A stretch of 64,000 bases of DNA, from positions 673,153 through 737,152 of the forward strand of contig JAJPGZ010000002.1 in NCBI GenBank assembly GCA_021325495.1, in the 5' to 3' direction. The first letter of the stretch is position 1. Every line of letters begins with the position of its first letter. Shown here piece after piece: positions 24,659 through 33,637 of this stretch. The notes under the pieces were generated by a model. That model did no database searches. It had not been told where the DNA came from and saw nothing but the letters and a program-made list of their open reading frames with translations. Source of the DNA: Spartobacteria bacterium. GTDB lineage: Bacteria > Verrucomicrobiota > Verrucomicrobiia > Chthoniobacterales > UBA10450. The position numbers were made by a program, and so were the translations under genes.

Positions 24659-27178
24659 TCAAAATTGGTAACCGACATTAAAATTGAAATGTCCGTTACT
24701 TGAGCGGCCATCCGTCTGGATGGGAAAGCCATAATCAACACGCAACGGGCCGATTGGCAAATCCAACCGCAAGCCGATGCCGACGTCCGAGCCGATATTA
24801 TCATAAGTCTGGGTAGGCTTGGCCGGAGTGGTGCCGTGCGGATTGTGGGTATTCACGATGGTGTTGATATTAAAATCGTAGGGATCGGCGTTAACGAATC
24901 CGACGTCGTAGAAAACCGCGCCCCGCGCCTTCGGAATAATCGGAAACGTTAGCTCAGCCGTACCGCGCGCCATCGATTGGCCGCCGAGCGGTTGGCCCTT
25001 GCGATCGCGCGGGCCGACATCGCGGAAACTGAAACCGCGCAGATTGTTCGACCCGCCAAGGTAAAGGCGGTCAAAGATCGGCACGTTTGGAATCTCTTTC
25101 TGCGCTGTCTTGAAGATGAACGATCCATCAGGATTTGTCTTCGGCGTGCCGTCGGGATTGCGGACTTTGACTTGAATGGGGAAAAGGCGCGTCTCGGGTT
25201 GGTCCCACACGTCCACCACCGCCGCTTCGGCGTTGAAGAGGAGAATCATGTCCCAGGGCAAATGATAATATTTCGATCCCTCAATATCCCATCCGTAGAT
25301 CTGTTCGTTGCCGCCGAGCGGTCCGCCCGCGACGTACGGCGAAATCGAAAACCGCTCCCCGGTTCGCGTCAGCAATGGATTATCGCGCCGATCGTAAACG
25401 AGGCTGGTTGACACCGTGCTCTTCGTTTTCGTTCCGGCTTCCGCCGCAATATCGGGCGTCACACCACTGGTGACATTAAAGATGTCGATCTTCTCCCAAC
25501 GATAACCCAGCACGATGTAGGTGTAAGCGAAGACCGGCTTGCGCAACTCGACCGAAATTCCGTAGTTGCTCTGGTCGTAGACGCTACTGAGGTAGTTGGC
25601 CTCGCTATAAAATGCCTGACCGCCTAACGACAAGCGACGATCGAGAAACCACGGCTCGGTCAAGGCGAGAATGAAATCCTTACGCTGCGTTCCGACTTGC
25701 GCGCGTAAACGGAACTTCTGTCCCGCGCCGGTGAATCCCGGCCAGTTCATCAAATCGAAGTTGCCCTGAGACAATTCACCGAAGACGACGAGCTGATCGA
25801 CCGTGCTGAACCCGCCGCCGAAACTCAGCGAGCCGGTTCGTTTCTCCTCCACTTGCACGACCAGATCTTTTCGTCCCGGAACGTCGGTGTCTTCCGGATA
25901 GGTTTCGACTTTGGAGAAATAACCCAGGTTATCGAGACGCTTCTTACTGGTGTCGACGCGCACGGTGTTAAAGACGTCGCCCGGCGCGACCAGCACTTCG
26001 CGGCGGATCACTTTATCTTTCGTGCGCGTGTTGCCGATGATGTTGATGCGCTGCACGAAGGAGCGCGCGCCTTCATCGATTTTGAAATTCACATCGATGC
26101 GTCCATCACCCGCCGGGTTGCTCGTCGGCACCACCAAAAGATCGACATATCCACCGCTGCCGTATGCGTCCGCGATCGCCTTCGCGTCGTCGTGCAATTG
26201 TTTCGGCGAGTAAACATCGCCCGTCTTCATCTTCACGACTTTGCGCAACTTCTCCTCCGTCGTCTGTTTGTAACCAGAGTAGGTCACGCTTCCGACGTGG
26301 TATTGCGCGCCTTCCACGATCGCGATCGTGATAATGAGCGGACCCTTCGGGCGTTCCTTGCGCACGTCGCGAACTTCCGCGTCGATGTAACCGTGGTTCT
26401 GGTAAAATTCCTTGATGCTGTCGAGGTCGCGCTGCAATTGCGCTTCATCCAACCGGCCAGACTTGTCGATGAACGCGAACAGCGTCTTGCCCTTCGTCTT
26501 CATTTCTTTGCGCAGCGTCTTATCGCTGAAATGTTCGTTGCCCTCGAATTGCACCTGCCGGATTGCGCCCTTCGCGCCTTCGTCCACCACGTAAACGATG
26601 CGGGCCGTGCCCCGGCTCTCGTCGATCGGCTCCACGCGATATTGCACATTGATATCGGTGAATCCGCGCCCTTGATACGTTTCGATGATCTTCTGCCGGC
26701 CCTTCTCCAAATCTTCTTCCTTCACCGGCGAGTTAATCTTTAGCGCGATGTCCTTGCGCAAACGTCGCGCGCTTAGTTTGTGGGCGCCGTCTACTTCGAT
26801 CTCGCGAATGACCGCGCGCGTTTGCACGGCCACGATCACTTTCACGCCTTCGTCTTGAGGTTGGGCAAAGATGCGCACGTTGCGGATCGAGCCCGTGGTG
26901 TAGAGCTGGCGAATGTCCTGCTCCACCACCGTGTCCGAGTACGGCTGGCCCACTTGCGTCCGCATTTGCGCGAGAATGCGCTCCTTGCTCACCGTTGCCG
27001 GACCGGAGTACTCCACCTCCACCGACTTCACGATTGGCGCTTCCGGCATTTGCTGTTGCTGCGATTGCGCCGCGGTTGTTTGCGCCAAGATCGACATCGT
27101 CCCGCCGCCTAACGAACACAAGGTCGCGCAGCAAATCGCAAGCACGCGCGCGCGGCGCGATGTGAACAAGTCGGTCAT
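24659..27178 (-). CDS. bamA: Outer membrane protein assembly factor BamA
   Basis: About 839 residues from an ATG at 27178 (MTDLFTSRRAR); an in-frame start at 27223 adds 15 unlikely residues. A signal peptide precedes five POTRA domains (VEVEYSGPATVSKERILAQM; VREIEVDG-like IREIEVDGAHKLSARRLRK; IRQVQFEGNEHFSDKTLRK; YHVGSVTYSGYKQTTEEKLR; FVQRINIIGNTRTKDKVIRR). A 16-strand barrel follows, with RLYLGGSNNLRGFSFRDVGP (the RGF lid loop) and a terminal aromatic NVGYQF. It inserts beta-barrel proteins into the outer membrane, showing a diderm envelope. 11-mer density is low in the barrel. Confidence 0.96.
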   Translation of the reverse strand: MTDLFTSRRARVLAICCATLCSLGGGTMSILAQTTAAQSQQQQMPEAPIVKSVEVEYSGPATVSKERILAQMRTQVGQPYSDTVVEQDIRQLYTTGSIRNVRIFAQPQDEGVKVIVAVQTRAVIREIEVDGAHKLSARRLRKDIALKINSPVKEEDLEKGRQKIIETYQGRGFTDINVQYRVEPIDESRGTARIVYVVDEGAKGAIRQVQFEGNEHFSDKTLRKEMKTKGKTLFAFIDKSGRLDEAQLQRDLDSIKEFYQNHGYIDAEVRDVRKERPKGPLIITIAIVEGAQYHVGSVTYSGYKQTTEEKLRKVVKMKTGDVYSPKQLHDDAKAIADAYGSGGYVDLLVVPTSNPAGDGRIDVNFKIDEGARSFVQRINIIGNTRTKDKVIRREVLVAPGDVFNTVRVDTSKKRLDNLGYFSKVETYPEDTDVPGRKDLVVQVEEKRTGSLSFGGGFSTVDQLVVFGELSQGNFDLMNWPGFTGAGQKFRLRAQVGTQRKDFILALTEPWFLDRRLSLGGQAFYSEANYLSSVYDQSNYGISVELRKPVFAYTYIVLGYRWEKIDIFNVTSGVTPDIAAEAGTKTKSTVSTSLVYDRRDNPLLTRTGERFSISPYVAGGPLGGNEQIYGWDIEGSKYYHLPWDMILLFNAEAAVVDVWDQPETRLFPIQVKVRNPDGTPKTNPDGSFIFKTAQKEIPNVPIFDRLYLGGSNNLRGFSFRDVGPRDRKGQPLGGQSMARGTAELTFPIIPKARGAVFYDVGFVNADPYDFNINTIVNTHNPHGTTPAKPTQTYDNIGSDVGIGLRLDLPIGPLRVDYGFPIQTDGRSSNGHFNFNVGYQF

Positions 27179-27200
27179 ACGTTCGTAATAAAGATGGCGC

Positions 27201-27241
27201 GTCCCGCGCGGGTTCTCATCCAACGCGGGACAGGCGGCTAT
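27201..27241. terminator. GC-rich hairpin between mqnC and bamA
   Basis: GTCCCGCG (27201-27208) pairs with CGCGGGAC (27234-27241) around a 25-nt loop in the 144-bp spacer. There is no T tract, so it may be a weak terminator for mqnC or part of the bamA leader. Confidence 0.35.
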
Positions 27242-27322
27242 ATGGAGAATACGAGGGCGGTCGTCAAGGCGGGATTTAGCGTCAGGCGAGGAACTGCGAT
27301 CTCAGACAATTCAACCCCGCCT

Positions 27323-28414
27323 TCAGTTCAAAAGCTCGTACCAATTATTTCGCCGGTGCGGTTTGTAGCCCGCGTCGCGAATCAATGACTCGATCTGTTC
27401 CGCATTTAACCGGAACGTCGTCCCCGCGCTGCTCACCACATTTTCCTCCATCATGACCGAGCCGAAATCGTTCGCGCCATACTTAAGAGCGATTTGTCCG
27501 ATGGCCGGGCCTTGCGTGACCCATGAGCTTTGGATGTTGTCGATGTTATCAAGAAAGATGCGCGCCAGCGCCTGCATTCGCAGATACTCCGCCACGCCTG
27601 TCGGCTGTTTCACTTTCAAGACCGTGTGTTGCGGTTGAAACGTCCAGCAGATGAACGCGGTGAACCCGCCGCTCTTGTCCTGTTGCTCGCGAATGCGCTG
27701 CAAATGTTCGATGCGTTCCTCGATTGTCTCAACGTGACCAAACATCATGGTTGCGCTCGATTTCAGGCCTAACGAATGCGCCACGTCCATCACTTCCAGC
27801 CACCCGTCACTGTCGATCTTGAGCGGCGAAATTTTTTTCCGCACGCGATCGACCAAAATCTCGCCGCCGCCGCCGGGAATCGATCCGAGCCCCGCGTCCT
27901 TGAATTGCGAAATCACTTCCCGCAGCGGCATGCCAAACACTTCCGCGAAATGTTGAAACTCCGGCGGACTGAATCCGTGAATGTTGATGTGCGGATATTT
28001 TTCGCGGATGTGCCGCAGAAGATCGACATACCACTGGAACGGCAGCTTCGGATGATGCCCGCCTTGCATTAAAATTTGCACCCCGCCGACCGCGCTCAGC
28101 TCATCCAGCTTCTGATCGAGCTGCTCGAGCGAAAGCACGTAATGATCGTCGTCCTTTTCCGTCCGATAAAACGCGCAGAACTTGCAGTAAACGTTGCAAA
28201 CATTCGTGTAGTTGATGTTGCGATCGACGATGTAAGTCACGATCTCCTCACCGCGCCCATCGTAAGATCGACATTTCGCTTGCCAGCGTCGCTCGTTCGC
28301 GAGCGCGCCGAGTTCTTCCAGCGGCCACGAGTACAACTCCAGCGCCTCGTTAGGCGAAATCCGCTCGCCCGCGAAAATCTTCTCCGTCAACGCATCGCGA
28401 TTCAATGCGACCAT
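27323..28414 (-). CDS. mqnC: Dehypoxanthine futalosine cyclase, radical SAM
   Basis: 363 residues. IVDRNINYTNVCNVYCKFCA carries the CxxxCxxC radical-SAM cluster ligands (NVCNVYCKFC). QGGHHPKLPFQWYVDLLRHI and SIPGGGGEILVDRVR are diagnostic of MqnC, which cyclises dehypoxanthinyl futalosine in the futalosine route to menaquinone. MqnE, the sister enzyme, lacks the RNINYTN/GHHPKLP combination. The other mqn genes are not in the window. The start ATG at 28414 has no strong Shine-Dalgarno. Confidence 0.93.
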   Translation of the reverse strand: MVALNRDALTEKIFAGERISPNEALELYSWPLEELGALANERRWQAKCRSYDGRGEEIVTYIVDRNINYTNVCNVYCKFCAFYRTEKDDDHYVLSLEQLDQKLDELSAVGGVQILMQGGHHPKLPFQWYVDLLRHIREKYPHINIHGFSPPEFQHFAEVFGMPLREVISQFKDAGLGSIPGGGGEILVDRVRKKISPLKIDSDGWLEVMDVAHSLGLKSSATMMFGHVETIEERIEHLQRIREQQDKSGGFTAFICWTFQPQHTVLKVKQPTGVAEYLRMQALARIFLDNIDNIQSSWVTQGPAIGQIALKYGANDFGSVMMEENVVSSAGTTFRLNAEQIESLIRDAGYKPHRRNNWYELLN

Positions 28415-28451
28415 GCGTTGATCTTAACGGAGAGCGTTTCATTGTGCATCT

Positions 28452-29345
28452 ATGAATGTCGCGGTTATTGGCGCCGGCGTCTCCGGTCTCACCTGCGCCG
28501 TCCTGTTCGTCGAACGCGGCGATCGGGTGTCGATCTTCGCCGACGAAATCGGCTCACAAACTACTTCCGCGGCCGCCGGCGCGATTTGGTTTCCGTACGA
28601 TTGCGAGCCGCGTGAAAAAGTCATCGCCTGGGCGTTGCGCACGCGAGAAGTACTTGTCGATCTTGCGCGAAAGCCGGACAGCGGCGTCTCGATTATCAAG
28701 CTGCGCCAATTTTGTCGCGCCGGCAGGATCGACATGCCCGATTGGGCGTGCTCGTTAGGCGCAACCGGTGGTGAAAATGAATTTCAAATGGAAGTGCCGC
28801 TGACCGACACAACGATTTATCTCGACTATTTGCGGAAGCGTTTCGGCGGTGAAATAAAATGCGCACATCTCGAGCGCTTGGAAGATGTCGATCTTGCATT
28901 CGATCTTGTGATAAATTGCGCCGGCTTCGGGGCCAAGCGCCTAACGAACGATCCCGGTCTTGAGCCGCATCGCGGGCAAGTCGCAATCGTTCCGAAGATC
29001 GACAACGTCGCCGGCGCAATCGTGTGCGATGACGATCCGCTCATGTACGTGATTCCGCGCGCGCACGATTGTCTCTTCGGCGGCACGAACGAGTTGAGCG
29101 AAGATCGAGATGTCGATCTTGCCACGCGTCAACTCATCGTCGCGGAATGCAGCCGCGCCTTAAAGATCGATCCGCCGAAAGTCATCGAAGACCGCGTCGG
29201 AATTCGCCCGTTTCGAAAATCGGGCGTGCGCTTGGAGCGCGGAAAGTTACGCGACGGCCGCGCGGTGATTCACAATTACGGACACGGCGGCTCCGGTTTC
29301 ACGCTTTCGTGGGGCTGCGCGAAGGAAGTTGTCGATCTTGCCTAA
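28452..29345 (+). CDS. D-amino-acid-oxidase-like FAD oxidoreductase
   Basis: 297 residues. It opens with the FAD-binding VAVIGAGVSGLTCAVLF, then TTSAAAGAIWFPYDCEP, the DAO-type substrate loop. INCAGFGAKRL, PHRGQVAIVPK, the FGGTNEL segment and a C-terminal VIHNYGHGGSGFTLSWGCA all match D-amino-acid/D-aspartate oxidases. It would deaminate a D-amino acid with O2. Five 11-mer copies in 0.9 kb (28654, 28885, 28995, 29110, 29329). The stop TAA lies in a CCTAACGA word that also gives the opposite gene its TAG stop. Confidence 0.85.
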   Translation: MNVAVIGAGVSGLTCAVLFVERGDRVSIFADEIGSQTTSAAAGAIWFPYDCEPREKVIAWALRTREVLVDLARKPDSGVSIIKLRQFCRAGRIDMPDWACSLGATGGENEFQMEVPLTDTTIYLDYLRKRFGGEIKCAHLERLEDVDLAFDLVINCAGFGAKRLTNDPGLEPHRGQVAIVPKIDNVAGAIVCDDDPLMYVIPRAHDCLFGGTNELSEDRDVDLATRQLIVAECSRALKIDPPKVIEDRVGIRPFRKSGVRLERGKLRDGRAVIHNYGHGGSGFTLSWGCAKEVVDLA

Positions 29346-30472
29346 CGACCTTTGCTCACCTGCAGGACTTCCGCCAGCTTCGGGTAGTTCAGCGCGGCTT
29401 CGACGAAGAATTTGTCGGTCGCACACGCCGCGAAGTGTCCCTGCATGAACGACGTGTCCGAGTCGCGCGCGTTTTGCACGGTGCGCGCGGCTTCATCCAG
29501 ATCGCCGGAGTGCAATTCCAGCGCCGCCTCCGTCATCACCCAATCGACCGTGAGCGGTCCGCTCTTGCGCCGATTTTGCAGATCAGCATTCACTTTGGCA
29601 ACGTCGCCACCTTCGATCGCGGCCATGCGCATTTTAAATCGGCACACGCTTTCCTCCGCTTCCGGCGCGCGCAGGGCGGCCTGGCCATAACGCGCAATCG
29701 CATCCGCGATGCGGTGATCACGCCGCAGCGATTCCGCCCATGAGTAAAAGTAGTCGGCGTTAAAAGGCGCGGCCATCGCGGCCGCTTCATAAAATCTTTG
29801 CGCGGCCGCGTTATCGCCGCGACCGGTCGCGATCATCCCGCGATAATAATTTGCTTCCGGAACTGTTTCGCCGAAGGCGATAGCGCGATCGAACCACGCA
29901 TCCGCGGCGTCGAAATTGCCGTGGTCGTAATAAATTTTCGCGGCGCGAAAAAGAAGGCCCGGGTAGCGAAGATTTTTTTGTTTGGCCGCGAGCAAACGCT
30001 CGGCTGCATCTTTCCAATTGCCGATGCGTTCATCGACAATCGCCTGCTCGACCAGATCACCCGGAGACGCATTCGGAAAACGGCCGGCTACATCCGCGCC
30101 CTCTTTTCCGCGCAAACGCGTCATCAATTCATAACGCCAGTAGTCGAATTTTTTTCCGGCATAAAAGACGAGGAAGAGCATCAACAGTCCGCCGAATAAG
30201 AGGGCGATGTTTTGCATCTCGAGAATGCGCGCGAGGCGCGATTGCGCGCGCAAAGGCGTGGTGATGGGCGACGATTCCACGCTCTCGGGCCCGGACGGTA
30301 GCGGCGATGATGTCGATTCAGTCTGTTCCGCGCGCGGAGAAGTTCGCGGTTCCGTTTCCCCCTGATGCGGCCGATCCTGACGCGAACGCGCCGGCCCGAG
30401 CACGCGCCGCTGCTCGGGCGTGATCTTCATCCGATGTCGATCTTCGGATTCTCGCGCAGGTTCTTCAGCCAT
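29342..30472 (-). CDS. Membrane-anchored TPR protein
   Basis: 376 residues. A Pro/Ser/Arg-rich N-terminal ~80 residues, one transmembrane segment (IALLFGGLLMLFLVFYAG, about 87-104), then TPR-type helical repeats (LLFRAAKIYYDHGNFDAADA; YYRGMIATGRGDNAAAQRFY; ALELHSGDLDEAARTVQNA). The TPR part probably lies on one face of the membrane as a scaffold. If translation starts at the internal ATG at 30430 (MKITPEQRR), the 11-mer at 30434-30444 would lie in the leader. Convergent with the DAO gene with a 4-nt overlap. Confidence 0.75.
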   Translation of the reverse strand: MAEEPARESEDRHRMKITPEQRRVLGPARSRQDRPHQGETEPRTSPRAEQTESTSSPLPSGPESVESSPITTPLRAQSRLARILEMQNIALLFGGLLMLFLVFYAGKKFDYWRYELMTRLRGKEGADVAGRFPNASPGDLVEQAIVDERIGNWKDAAERLLAAKQKNLRYPGLLFRAAKIYYDHGNFDAADAWFDRAIAFGETVPEANYYRGMIATGRGDNAAAQRFYEAAAMAAPFNADYFYSWAESLRRDHRIADAIARYGQAALRAPEAEESVCRFKMRMAAIEGGDVAKVNADLQNRRKSGPLTVDWVMTEAALELHSGDLDEAARTVQNARDSDTSFMQGHFAACATDKFFVEAALNYPKLAEVLQVSKGR

Positions 30473-30497
30473 GGTTGTCGATTAGATCGACAATCGG

Positions 30498-30896
30498 CTA
30501 TGTCAACGCAATTGCCTGAAATGAACTGACGACGTCGTCCGGACCTTTTTCGCTAAAGAAGCTTTCGTAATAACCCGGACCTAGGTCCCAATGCGGGCCT
30601 TTGTAATATTCGTCGCGAAAGAATCGCCACACGCCGCTCACGACCACGATGCAACTAATCCGATCGTTCCAGTAATCGCCGATGTAATGAAAGCTCAGGT
30701 GCGTGCGGGCGTATGCGCCTTTGAAACCGGTGTGATCGTAAATCACCAGCTCGGGCAATCGCGTCACGTCCTTGGCCGGTTCGACTGCGACTTTGCCCGC
30801 AGCCGAGGCGTGATAGCTCAAATTGCCGAGCTTCCATTTCATGTCGATGATGCAGCCGTTGTCCGGCGAAAGTTCAGTTTTCGGTATTTGTCTCAT
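30498..30896 (-). CDS. Beta/gamma-crystallin-like domain protein
   Basis: 132 residues from an ATG at 30896 (MRQIPKTEL). From residue about 50 to the end it shows one beta/gamma-crystallin-type double Greek key: ELVIYDHTGFKGAY, DYWNDRISCIVVVSG, WRFFRDEYYKGPHWDLG and a final DDVVSSFQAI. The two N/D-D-x-x-S-S-type loops (WNDRISC and DDVVSS) are the family calcium-binding pattern. No signal peptide is seen from this start. Bacterial single-domain crystallins often bind Ca2+; the role here is unknown. A spacer of 61 bp with an 11-mer (30913) separates it from glpX. Confidence 0.7.
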   Translation of the reverse strand: MRQIPKTELSPDNGCIIDMKWKLGNLSYHASAAGKVAVEPAKDVTRLPELVIYDHTGFKGAYARTHLSFHYIGDYWNDRISCIVVVSGVWRFFRDEYYKGPHWDLGPGYYESFFSEKGPDDVVSSFQAIALT

Positions 30897-30957
30897 AAGC
30901 GGCAAAAGTTCGATGTCGATCTTGCACGAACCGGCGCGGGCCTGTCGAGTCGCGAAA

Positions 30958-32025
30958 TTAAATTCGATGTTCGCGCTGGTCGGAGCGCAAGCGAATCGTT
31001 TTCTCCTTCAAATTATGCTGGGCGCGAATGAATCGCACCGTCCGGCTTTTCGCTCGCATTAAAATCGAATGCGTCTCTGCAATGCCCGACGCGCGCGTCT
31101 TCACTCCACGCAAAAGCGCGCTGTCGCTGATGCCGGTCGCGCAAAAGATGATGTTCTTGCCGTTGGCCAGATCGTCGGCCGAATAAATTTTCTCGAGATC
31201 TTTTTCGTATCCTTCGTCGATTAAAATTTTCCGCTCCTTCTCGTCGCGCGGCCACATCTTGCATTGCATGTCGCCGCCGAGACATTTGATCCCCGCCGCC
31301 GCCAGCACCGCTTCGGGCGAACCGCCGATGCCCATATAAAGATCGACATCGTTATCTGGAAGCGCCGGCGCCATTGCCGCTGCGATGTCGCCATCGCCGA
31401 TCATGCGCAACGACGCGCCGCATTCGCGGATTTGATCGACAATGTCCTTGTGTCGCGGCCGGTCGAGCATGACCACGACGACGTCCTGCACCCGTTTGTC
31501 CGCGGCGCGCGCGACGATCGCCAACGTCTCCGCAATCGGCGCATCGATGTGCAATGAATCGCCGCGCTTCTTCGTGTATTCGATCACGCGCGGGCCGTAA
31601 GCCAACTTCGACATGTAAAAACTCGGCACATCGCGCAACGCGACTTTCACGCCTTCTTCCGGACTCGCCGCCGCGATACAACTAATCGAGTTCGGCGCGC
31701 CTTTGGAAATGTTCGTCGTGCCGTCGATCGGATCGATCGCGATGTCGAACGCCGGCGCGCCCGGCAGCCAGGTGCCGAGTTGTTCGCCTTTAAAAATTCC
31801 GGGCGCGTCGTCCTTGATCCCTTCGCCGATCACCACCTCGCCGCAAATGTTCATGAGGTCGAACATGCCGCGCATGGCGTCGCACGCCGCCGCGTCCGCT
31901 TTTTCTTTTTCGCCCCGGCCTAACCAACGCAACGAATTGAGCGCCGCCGCTTCGGTCGCGCGCACGAAGTCGAACTCAATGATGCGTTCGATATCGTGGT
32001 AATTGATTTTCGGCAGGCGATGCAT
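30958..32025 (-). CDS. glpX: Fructose-1,6-bisphosphatase class II
   Basis: 355 residues. It hydrolyses fructose-1,6-bisphosphate in gluconeogenesis (some members also act on sedoheptulose bisphosphate). Metal and substrate motifs in order: VVIGEGIKDDAPG (Glu ligand), IAIDPIDGTTNISKG (DPIDGT metal motif), YMGIGGSPEAVLAAAG, and IIFCATGISDSALLRGV. Length and order match GlpX rather than class I FBPase. Start ATG at 32025 (MHRLPKINYHD). Confidence 0.95.
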   Translation of the reverse strand: MHRLPKINYHDIERIIEFDFVRATEAAALNSLRWLGRGEKEKADAAACDAMRGMFDLMNICGEVVIGEGIKDDAPGIFKGEQLGTWLPGAPAFDIAIDPIDGTTNISKGAPNSISCIAAASPEEGVKVALRDVPSFYMSKLAYGPRVIEYTKKRGDSLHIDAPIAETLAIVARAADKRVQDVVVVMLDRPRHKDIVDQIRECGASLRMIGDGDIAAAMAPALPDNDVDLYMGIGGSPEAVLAAAGIKCLGGDMQCKMWPRDEKERKILIDEGYEKDLEKIYSADDLANGKNIIFCATGISDSALLRGVKTRASGIAETHSILMRAKSRTVRFIRAQHNLKEKTIRLRSDQREHRI

Positions 32026-32133
32026 GCAGCGAGACCATGTTCACGCAATCATCGCGTGCTGACAAGATGTCGATCTTGCACGTGTCTCTTCCCGCGCGCA
32101 TGCCGGTGTGTTAGCATTGCTGCCTTGCTCGCC

Positions 32134-33612
32134 ATGGGGAGAATTCAGGGTCGGTCCGCTTTTATTGTTTTCGTCGCGCTGTTCGTTTCGTTAGGCGAAA
32201 TGCGCGCGCAAGCCGTGACTGGTTTGCATGCGGTCAATGTCGCCACCGGTTTGGTCGATCCGCTATTTGTGACCGCGCCGCCAGGCGACACCAATCGCCT
32301 CTTCATCGTGCAGCGCGGCGGCAAAGTCCTCATTCTGAATCTTGCCACGCTCGCGCTGAATGCGACGCCGTTTCTCGACATCAGCGCGACCTTGACCGGG
32401 AATAACGAGCAAGGCCTACTCGGATTCGCGTTCGACCCCGCCTACGCCAGCAACGGACGTTTCTATGTCGATCTTGCGTTGCCGGGCGCGACCAGCGGGA
32501 GCGGCATCACTCGCATCGCGCAATTCCAAGTCTCGGCCGACCCAAATGTCGCGAATGCTGCGAGCATGAAAACAATTCTCGACCTCAACGAGCCCGGAAA
32601 TTCGCACAACGGCGGCTGGATTGGATTTAGTCCGCGGCCTAACGACGACCACAATCTCTACATCGCGACCGGCGATGGCGGCGGGGAAAACGATGACGGG
32701 CCGGGTCACGATCCGGTCACCGGCAACGCGCAAAGCCTGACTTCGCCGTTAGGCAAAATGCTGCGCATTCATGTCGATCCGATCACCGCCACCTACACCA
32801 TTCCGCCTAACAATCCGTATGCTGGCTCCGGCAGCGCGCTGCAGACAATTTTTCTCGTCGGCCTGCGTAATCCATTTCGTTGCAGCTTCGATCGCGCAAC
32901 CGGTCGCATGTACATGGGCGACGTTGGTCAGGACAACCGCGAGGAAGTTGATGTGCAACAAGCGAGCAATCCCAGCGGCGGAGAGAATTACGGTTGGCGC
33001 TTACGCGAGGGGACGATCGCCACCCCGCCCTCGCCGAGTGGCGTTTCAGTCGGCGGTCCGCCTCCGCCTAACAATGTCGATCCGATTTACGATTATCCGC
33101 ACACCATCGGCAAGACGGTCATCGGCGGCTACGTTTACCGCGGCCGGCAAATTCCCGCGCTCTGGGGCACGTATCTCTTCGCCGATTTTCTCGGGATGTC
33201 CGGTTCGCCCGATACGAACAAGCTCTACGCGCTTTTTTATAATGGCAGCGGCGCCGCGACCGGCGTGCAGGACATCACCACGCAACTTTATGCGAGCGGG
33301 ACGCTGAACAATCCAGTCTCGTTCGGCGAAGACGCCAACGGCGAGCTTTACATCTGCGACATGATCAAAGGCAACGTCGCGCGCATCGAACCGATCACGC
33401 CCAATGTGAAGATCGACAATGTCACCCGCAACGGCACCGCGGTAAACGTGCATGGCTTCGGCGTTCCATTTAAAACGCACACCATTCAAACCGCGCCCGC
33501 CATGGGACAATTCAGCAACGCTACGACGGTGAACGCGCTCGGCGACGGCTCATTTACCTTTCCGGACAACACCAACCTGAGCGCGCGTTTCTATCGCGCG
33601 ACTTATCCATAA
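32134..33612 (+). CDS. Exported glucose/sorbosone dehydrogenase-like beta-propeller protein
   Basis: 492 residues from an ATG at 32134. Signal peptide (SAFIVFVALFVSLGEMRAQ) then the GSDH/sorbosone dehydrogenase beta-propeller: VTAPPGDTNRLFIVQRGGKV, EQGLLGFAFDPAYASNGRFY, NHNLY-like DDHNLYIATGDGG, RNPFRCSFDRATGRMYMGDVG, GENYGWRLREG and YLFADFLGM. These blades normally hold PQQ and Ca2+. The last ~65 residues form an extra small beta domain. Located in the periplasm or outside. Several variants of the dispersed words cluster here (32188, 32465, 32638, 32806, 33067). The long in-frame extension to 31996 is not supported. Confidence 0.82.
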   Translation: MGRIQGRSAFIVFVALFVSLGEMRAQAVTGLHAVNVATGLVDPLFVTAPPGDTNRLFIVQRGGKVLILNLATLALNATPFLDISATLTGNNEQGLLGFAFDPAYASNGRFYVDLALPGATSGSGITRIAQFQVSADPNVANAASMKTILDLNEPGNSHNGGWIGFSPRPNDDHNLYIATGDGGGENDDGPGHDPVTGNAQSLTSPLGKMLRIHVDPITATYTIPPNNPYAGSGSALQTIFLVGLRNPFRCSFDRATGRMYMGDVGQDNREEVDVQQASNPSGGENYGWRLREGTIATPPSPSGVSVGGPPPPNNVDPIYDYPHTIGKTVIGGYVYRGRQIPALWGTYLFADFLGMSGSPDTNKLYALFYNGSGAATGVQDITTQLYASGTLNNPVSFGEDANGELYICDMIKGNVARIEPITPNVKIDNVTRNGTAVNVHGFGVPFKTHTIQTAPAMGQFSNATTVNALGDGSFTFPDNTNLSARFYRATYP

Positions 33613-33637
33613 AGGCGATTGTCGATCTTGCGCTGAC

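Noticed and set aside
25853..26743. 296-residue plus-strand frame under bamA
   Set aside because: It is antisense to the POTRA domains, and its His/Arg/Asp/Val-rich composition is typical of a shadow frame.
27323..28414. Annotation as MqnE (aminofutalosine synthase)
   Set aside because: RNINYTN and GHHPKLPFQWYVDLL fit MqnC better, and the length agrees.
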